Positions 47,649-49,811 of a DNA stretch of 49,811 nt are shown here, in pieces. This DNA is from Fibrobacter sp. (lineage in GTDB: Bacteria; Fibrobacterota; Fibrobacteria; Fibrobacterales; Fibrobacteraceae), in NCBI RefSeq assembly GCF_017551775.1, contig NZ_JAFZKX010000035.1, positions 1 to 49,811 on the forward strand. The letters are read 5' to 3'. The position numbers and the translations under genes were made by a program. Below the pieces are notes generated by a model. It was given only the letters and a program-made list of their open reading frames with translations, was not told the DNA's origin and made no database searches. Position 1 is the stretch's first letter. The number at the start of each line of letters is the position of its first letter.

Positions 47649-48517
47649 AGGGACTTCTTGTAATCTTCGCAGCGTTTCTTTTGCCGTTCTCTGATGTCGC
47701 GCAGTGTCTCTTCAGGAGTTTTGTCATGTGGACCAATTCCCGATGAGGGAAATCCATAAGGATCTTTTGCAAATTTTTCATATTCAGGGTCTCCCATTTC
47801 CGGAATTTTCCCGAAGGAGCCGTCGTATCGTCCCTTTAGCATTGCATCCCAGCCCATCTCTCGATCTTCAGGAACGACTTGTACCGGATCGCATGGGCTT
47901 TTGTAGATAAATTCATATGTGCCGTTCAATCCGTACGGATTGCCCAGTTCCCAAAGGATTCTCTGTTTCAAACGTCCTTTTTCATCCCAAACATATCTTA
48001 TTTGCTCCGTCAAAAATAGACCTAGACTGTCCGGTTTTATACTTTTTTTTCGCTCATTGATGTCAAAAAGGCATAATCCTTGACCAGAAACTGTATCGCA
48101 CCAGGTTTCTTCAGATAGCAATCTCCCAGATTCATACCGTTCAATAGAATAACGTCCCCCTTCAACAAATATGATGTAGATAAGATGGCCATCAACGCTG
48201 TATACCTTTTCAGATAAAAGTTTAGGTCCCTTTTTAAACACTTTCATCTCTGCATAGAATCTATTCCCTTTCGAAATACCACTGCATTCTTTTAGAGAAT
48301 CCATTTCATTGCTAAAGTTCGTTGTTTCGTACCAGTTTCCACAATAGATTTCAAAATTTCGCACAACGGTGTCATCATAAACTTTTGTCCGTTTTCCTTC
48401 GAACTTGTAATTTGACCTTAGCAAGATTTCGCGTTCCGAATCATAAGACGGCAGAACATCTCTAGCCATTAAAGAAGACGTAAAAAGGAGCAATATGGAA
48501 AATATCAATCGTCGCAT
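47615..48517 (-). CDS. Secreted protein of a tandem pair, function unknown
   Basis: A 300-aa exported protein. The signal peptide (RRLIFSILLLFTSSLMA) is followed by a beta-rich domain with two or three pairs of Cys (for example EIYCGNWYE, SLKECSG and TWCDTVSGQGLCLF). Residues about 165-205 (YVWDEKGRLKQRILWELGNP) are almost identical to the upstream copy. I recognise no family, though the spaced Gly-Arg-Leu pieces recall MORN-like or YD-like repeats. It begins 9 nt after the stop of its paralogue, so both are in one transcript. Its stop codon lies inside the terminator hairpin of the antisense candidate RNA. Confidence 0.75.
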   Translation of the reverse strand: MRRLIFSILLLFTSSLMARDVLPSYDSEREILLRSNYKFEGKRTKVYDDTVVRNFEIYCGNWYETTNFSNEMDSLKECSGISKGNRFYAEMKVFKKGPKLLSEKVYSVDGHLIYIIFVEGGRYSIERYESGRLLSEETWCDTVSGQGLCLFDINERKKSIKPDSLGLFLTEQIRYVWDEKGRLKQRILWELGNPYGLNGTYEFIYKSPCDPVQVVPEDREMGWDAMLKGRYDGSFGKIPEMGDPEYEKFAKDPYGFPSSGIGPHDKTPEETLRDIRERQKKRCEDYKKSLNKNHPAIKTE

Positions 48518-48526
48518 GACGTCTCG

Positions 48527-49429
48527 CTATTTTCTTTTTGATTTTTTCAGGGATTTCTTGTAATCTTCGCAGCGTTTCTTTTGCCGTTCCAAAATAGTTT
48601 TCTGGGATTCATCAGAATTGAAAGGCGTAAGACCGGGACCGTCTAAGACCATTGAAGGATAAGGATCTTCAGCAAAAGAGTTGTATTCCGGGTCACCCAC
48701 CTCCGGAATTTTCCCGAAAGTGCCGTCGTATCGTCCTTTTTGCATAGCATCCCATCCCCATTCTCGATCTTCGGGAACAACTTTTACCGGATCACAAGGG
48801 CTCTTGTAGATGAACTCATACGTACCGTTCAATCCGTATGGATTGCCCAGTTCCCAAAGGATTCTCTGTTTCAAACGTCCTTTTTCATCCCAGACATACC
48901 TAATTTGGTTTGTCAAAAATAAACCTAGACTATCCGGTTTTATGCTCTCGCCTCGTTCTTCATAAGGCGAACGACAAAGCGAATTTTTCTGCGTACGAAT
49001 CGTATCGCACCAATCTTCGTGAGATACCAATCGCCCAGATTCATACCGATCAATGGTAGTCCAATGACTTTCAACTAAACGATAAAAGGACATGCGCCCT
49101 TCTGCATCGTAGATTCTTTCAAACAATTCATATTCCCCCTGATTGTGTATATTAGAATCAATCGAAGACTTATTTCCTTTAGCAATCAGGCTACATCTTT
49201 TTAGAGAATCGATTTCACCGCCACCAGGGTACTTTGTTTCGAACCACTTGCTACAATAGATTTCAAACTCTAGTGTCTTTGCGTTGTCATAAATCCTTGT
49301 CCGTTTTCCTTCGAACTTGTAATTTGACCTCAGCAACATTTCGCGATTTGATTCATAAGACGGCAGAACATCTCTTGCCATTAAAGATGACACAAAAAGG
49401 AGCAATATGGAAAATATCAATCGTCGCAT
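48527..49429 (-). CDS. Secreted protein of a tandem pair, function unknown
   Basis: A 300-aa paralogue of the next gene, exactly the same length. The signal peptide is nearly identical, and the shared segments are FEGKRT...YD, the YESGRL motif, YVWDEKGRLKQRILWELGNP and CEDYKKSL at the end. The middle (residues about 70-150) has diverged. A TATATTTT box (49504-49511 on the minus strand) gives a leader of about 70 nt; no clear Shine-Dalgarno is visible. It probably starts the two-gene operon. The function is unknown. Confidence 0.75.
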   Translation of the reverse strand: MRRLIFSILLLFVSSLMARDVLPSYESNREMLLRSNYKFEGKRTRIYDNAKTLEFEIYCSKWFETKYPGGGEIDSLKRCSLIAKGNKSSIDSNIHNQGEYELFERIYDAEGRMSFYRLVESHWTTIDRYESGRLVSHEDWCDTIRTQKNSLCRSPYEERGESIKPDSLGLFLTNQIRYVWDEKGRLKQRILWELGNPYGLNGTYEFIYKSPCDPVKVVPEDREWGWDAMQKGRYDGTFGKIPEVGDPEYNSFAEDPYPSMVLDGPGLTPFNSDESQKTILERQKKRCEDYKKSLKKSKRK

Positions 49430-49514
49430 GAAATGGAAGTCTTTGGTTTGGCCGGTTAACTTGGCTTTTGGATAAATTATTTAGTCGAATGCTCCTTACT
49501 TAAAATATAATAGA

Positions 49515-49543
49515 AAAGGCCCCGACTGAGTCGGGGTCTTTTT
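49515..49543. terminator. Bidirectional terminator
   Basis: A 7-bp stem CCCCGAC/GTCGGGG (49520-49526 with 49530-49536, loop TGA) has TCTTTTT on the plus side and CCTTTTC on the minus side. On the minus strand it is a second stop signal behind fusA, and its T-tract adjoins the promoter of the gene at 49429. Confidence 0.8.
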
Positions 49544-49586
49544 AAGGTTTTGGAACTTAACCTGCGGTAACCCGTGAACAACAAAG

Positions 49587-49608
49587 CCCTCGGGTGTTAG
49601 CCGAGGGC
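49587..49608 (-). terminator. First terminator-like hairpin behind fusA
   Basis: A stem GCCCTCGG/CCGAGGGC with a 6-7-nt loop is followed on the minus strand by TTTGTTGTT. It lies directly after the conserved 3' element. Confidence 0.6.
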
Positions 49609-49615
49609 GGTTGTG

Positions 49616-49668
49616 AGAGCGAGTGAGAAACCGGAGGTTTCAACACTAGCTCTGACGAACGAGCGGTC
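49616..49668 (-). repeat. Conserved 3'-UTR element, copy behind fusA
   Basis: On the minus strand it begins 2 nt after the fusA stop codon. The fold is AGAGC/GCTCT, GTG/CAC and GAAACC-TCC-GGTTTC, nested. It matches the copy behind mdh (39102-39153) in sequence, position and hairpin shape. Confidence 0.7.
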
Positions 49669-49670
49669 TG

Positions 49671-49811
49671 TTAACCACGCTGGTTGACCTTGTCGCCGTA
49701 CTTCTTGATGAGTTCTTCCTGGATGTTGCGCGGCACCGGAGAGTACTTGCAGAATTCCATGGTGAACTCGGCCTTGCCCTGAGTCATAGAGCGGAGGTCG
49801 GTAGCGTAACC
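49671..49811 (-). CDS. fusA: Elongation factor G, C-terminal fragment
   Basis: The last 46 codons of a gene that continues beyond the right edge. The reading [20 protein letters not shown] followed by YSPVP matches the closing domain V of EF-G, the translocation GTPase. Strong C-ending codon bias suggests high expression, as expected. The stop is TAA. The 3' element and two terminator-like hairpins follow. Whether it is the main EF-G or a paralogue cannot be judged from this part. Confidence 0.9.
   Translation of the reverse strand, partial: GYATDLRSMTQGKAEFTMEFCKYSPVPRNIQEELIKKYGDKVNQRG

Overview
This window most likely comes from a Fibrobacter chromosome (Fibrobacterota, FCB group). Three lipoproteins carry the FISUMP domain (Fibrobacter succinogenes major paralogous domain) and one regulator belongs to the TIGR02147/DUF4423 family, both large paralogous families in that genus. 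Poly-serine linkers and the basic tail ending ...KQIRYRVxF on two GH43 enzymes also fit rumen/gut Fibrobacter. The lpx genes show a Gram-negative, lipid A-making cell. The -10 boxes read TATATTTN, like the TAnnTTTG box of Bacteroidota, sometimes paired with a TTGACN -35 at 17 bp.

Layout. 1-7.6 kb: a UbiA prenyltransferase, initiator tRNA-Met, and a minus-strand run of an RNase Z-like hydrolase, trmB, recN and a pgsA-like gene, then a lipoprotein and xthA. 7.6-14 kb: a minus-strand operon of hisS, two SGNH-hydrolase proteins and an MBOAT acyltransferase, probably for O-acetylation of a surface polymer. 14-18.5 kb: lipoprotein and small membrane genes, a sugar-phosphate nucleotidyltransferase, a 383-bp element made of a GIY-YIG nuclease gene between inverted repeats, and a TrmJ-like methylase. 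18.5-24.3 kb: flavin reductase, FISUMP lipoprotein, dUTPase, SDR, a beta-helix-like surface protein and dCMP deaminase. 24.4-28.6 kb: a TIGR02147 regulator followed by two FISUMP lipoproteins in one operon. 28.9-38 kb: radA, a secreted pentapeptide-repeat protein, and a plus-strand series (GGR-like flavoprotein, sufE, membrane protein, gamma carbonic anhydrase, DAG-kinase family, lpxD, lpxC, fabZ). 38-45 kb: mdh, an outer-membrane barrel, two secreted GH43 glycosidases, ftsB-like and dprA. 45-49.8 kb: mazG, two related lipoproteins, a candidate small RNA, a tandem pair of secreted proteins, and the 3' end of fusA (EF-G).

Four signals stand out. (1) The GIY-YIG nuclease gene is boxed by inverted palindromic repeats; a nuclease-free inverted pair of related repeats straddles the start codon of a GH43 gene. 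(2) About ten genes have a TATATTTN-type box 4-8 nt before ATG and mostly no Shine-Dalgarno, which predicts leaderless or near-leaderless mRNAs. (3) A ~53-nt element with a conserved hairpin starts exactly 2 nt after the stop codons of both mdh and fusA. (4) Two intergenic regions look like small RNA genes (20.80 and 47.52 kb).

All function calls come from reading motifs by eye; no database search or folding program was run.
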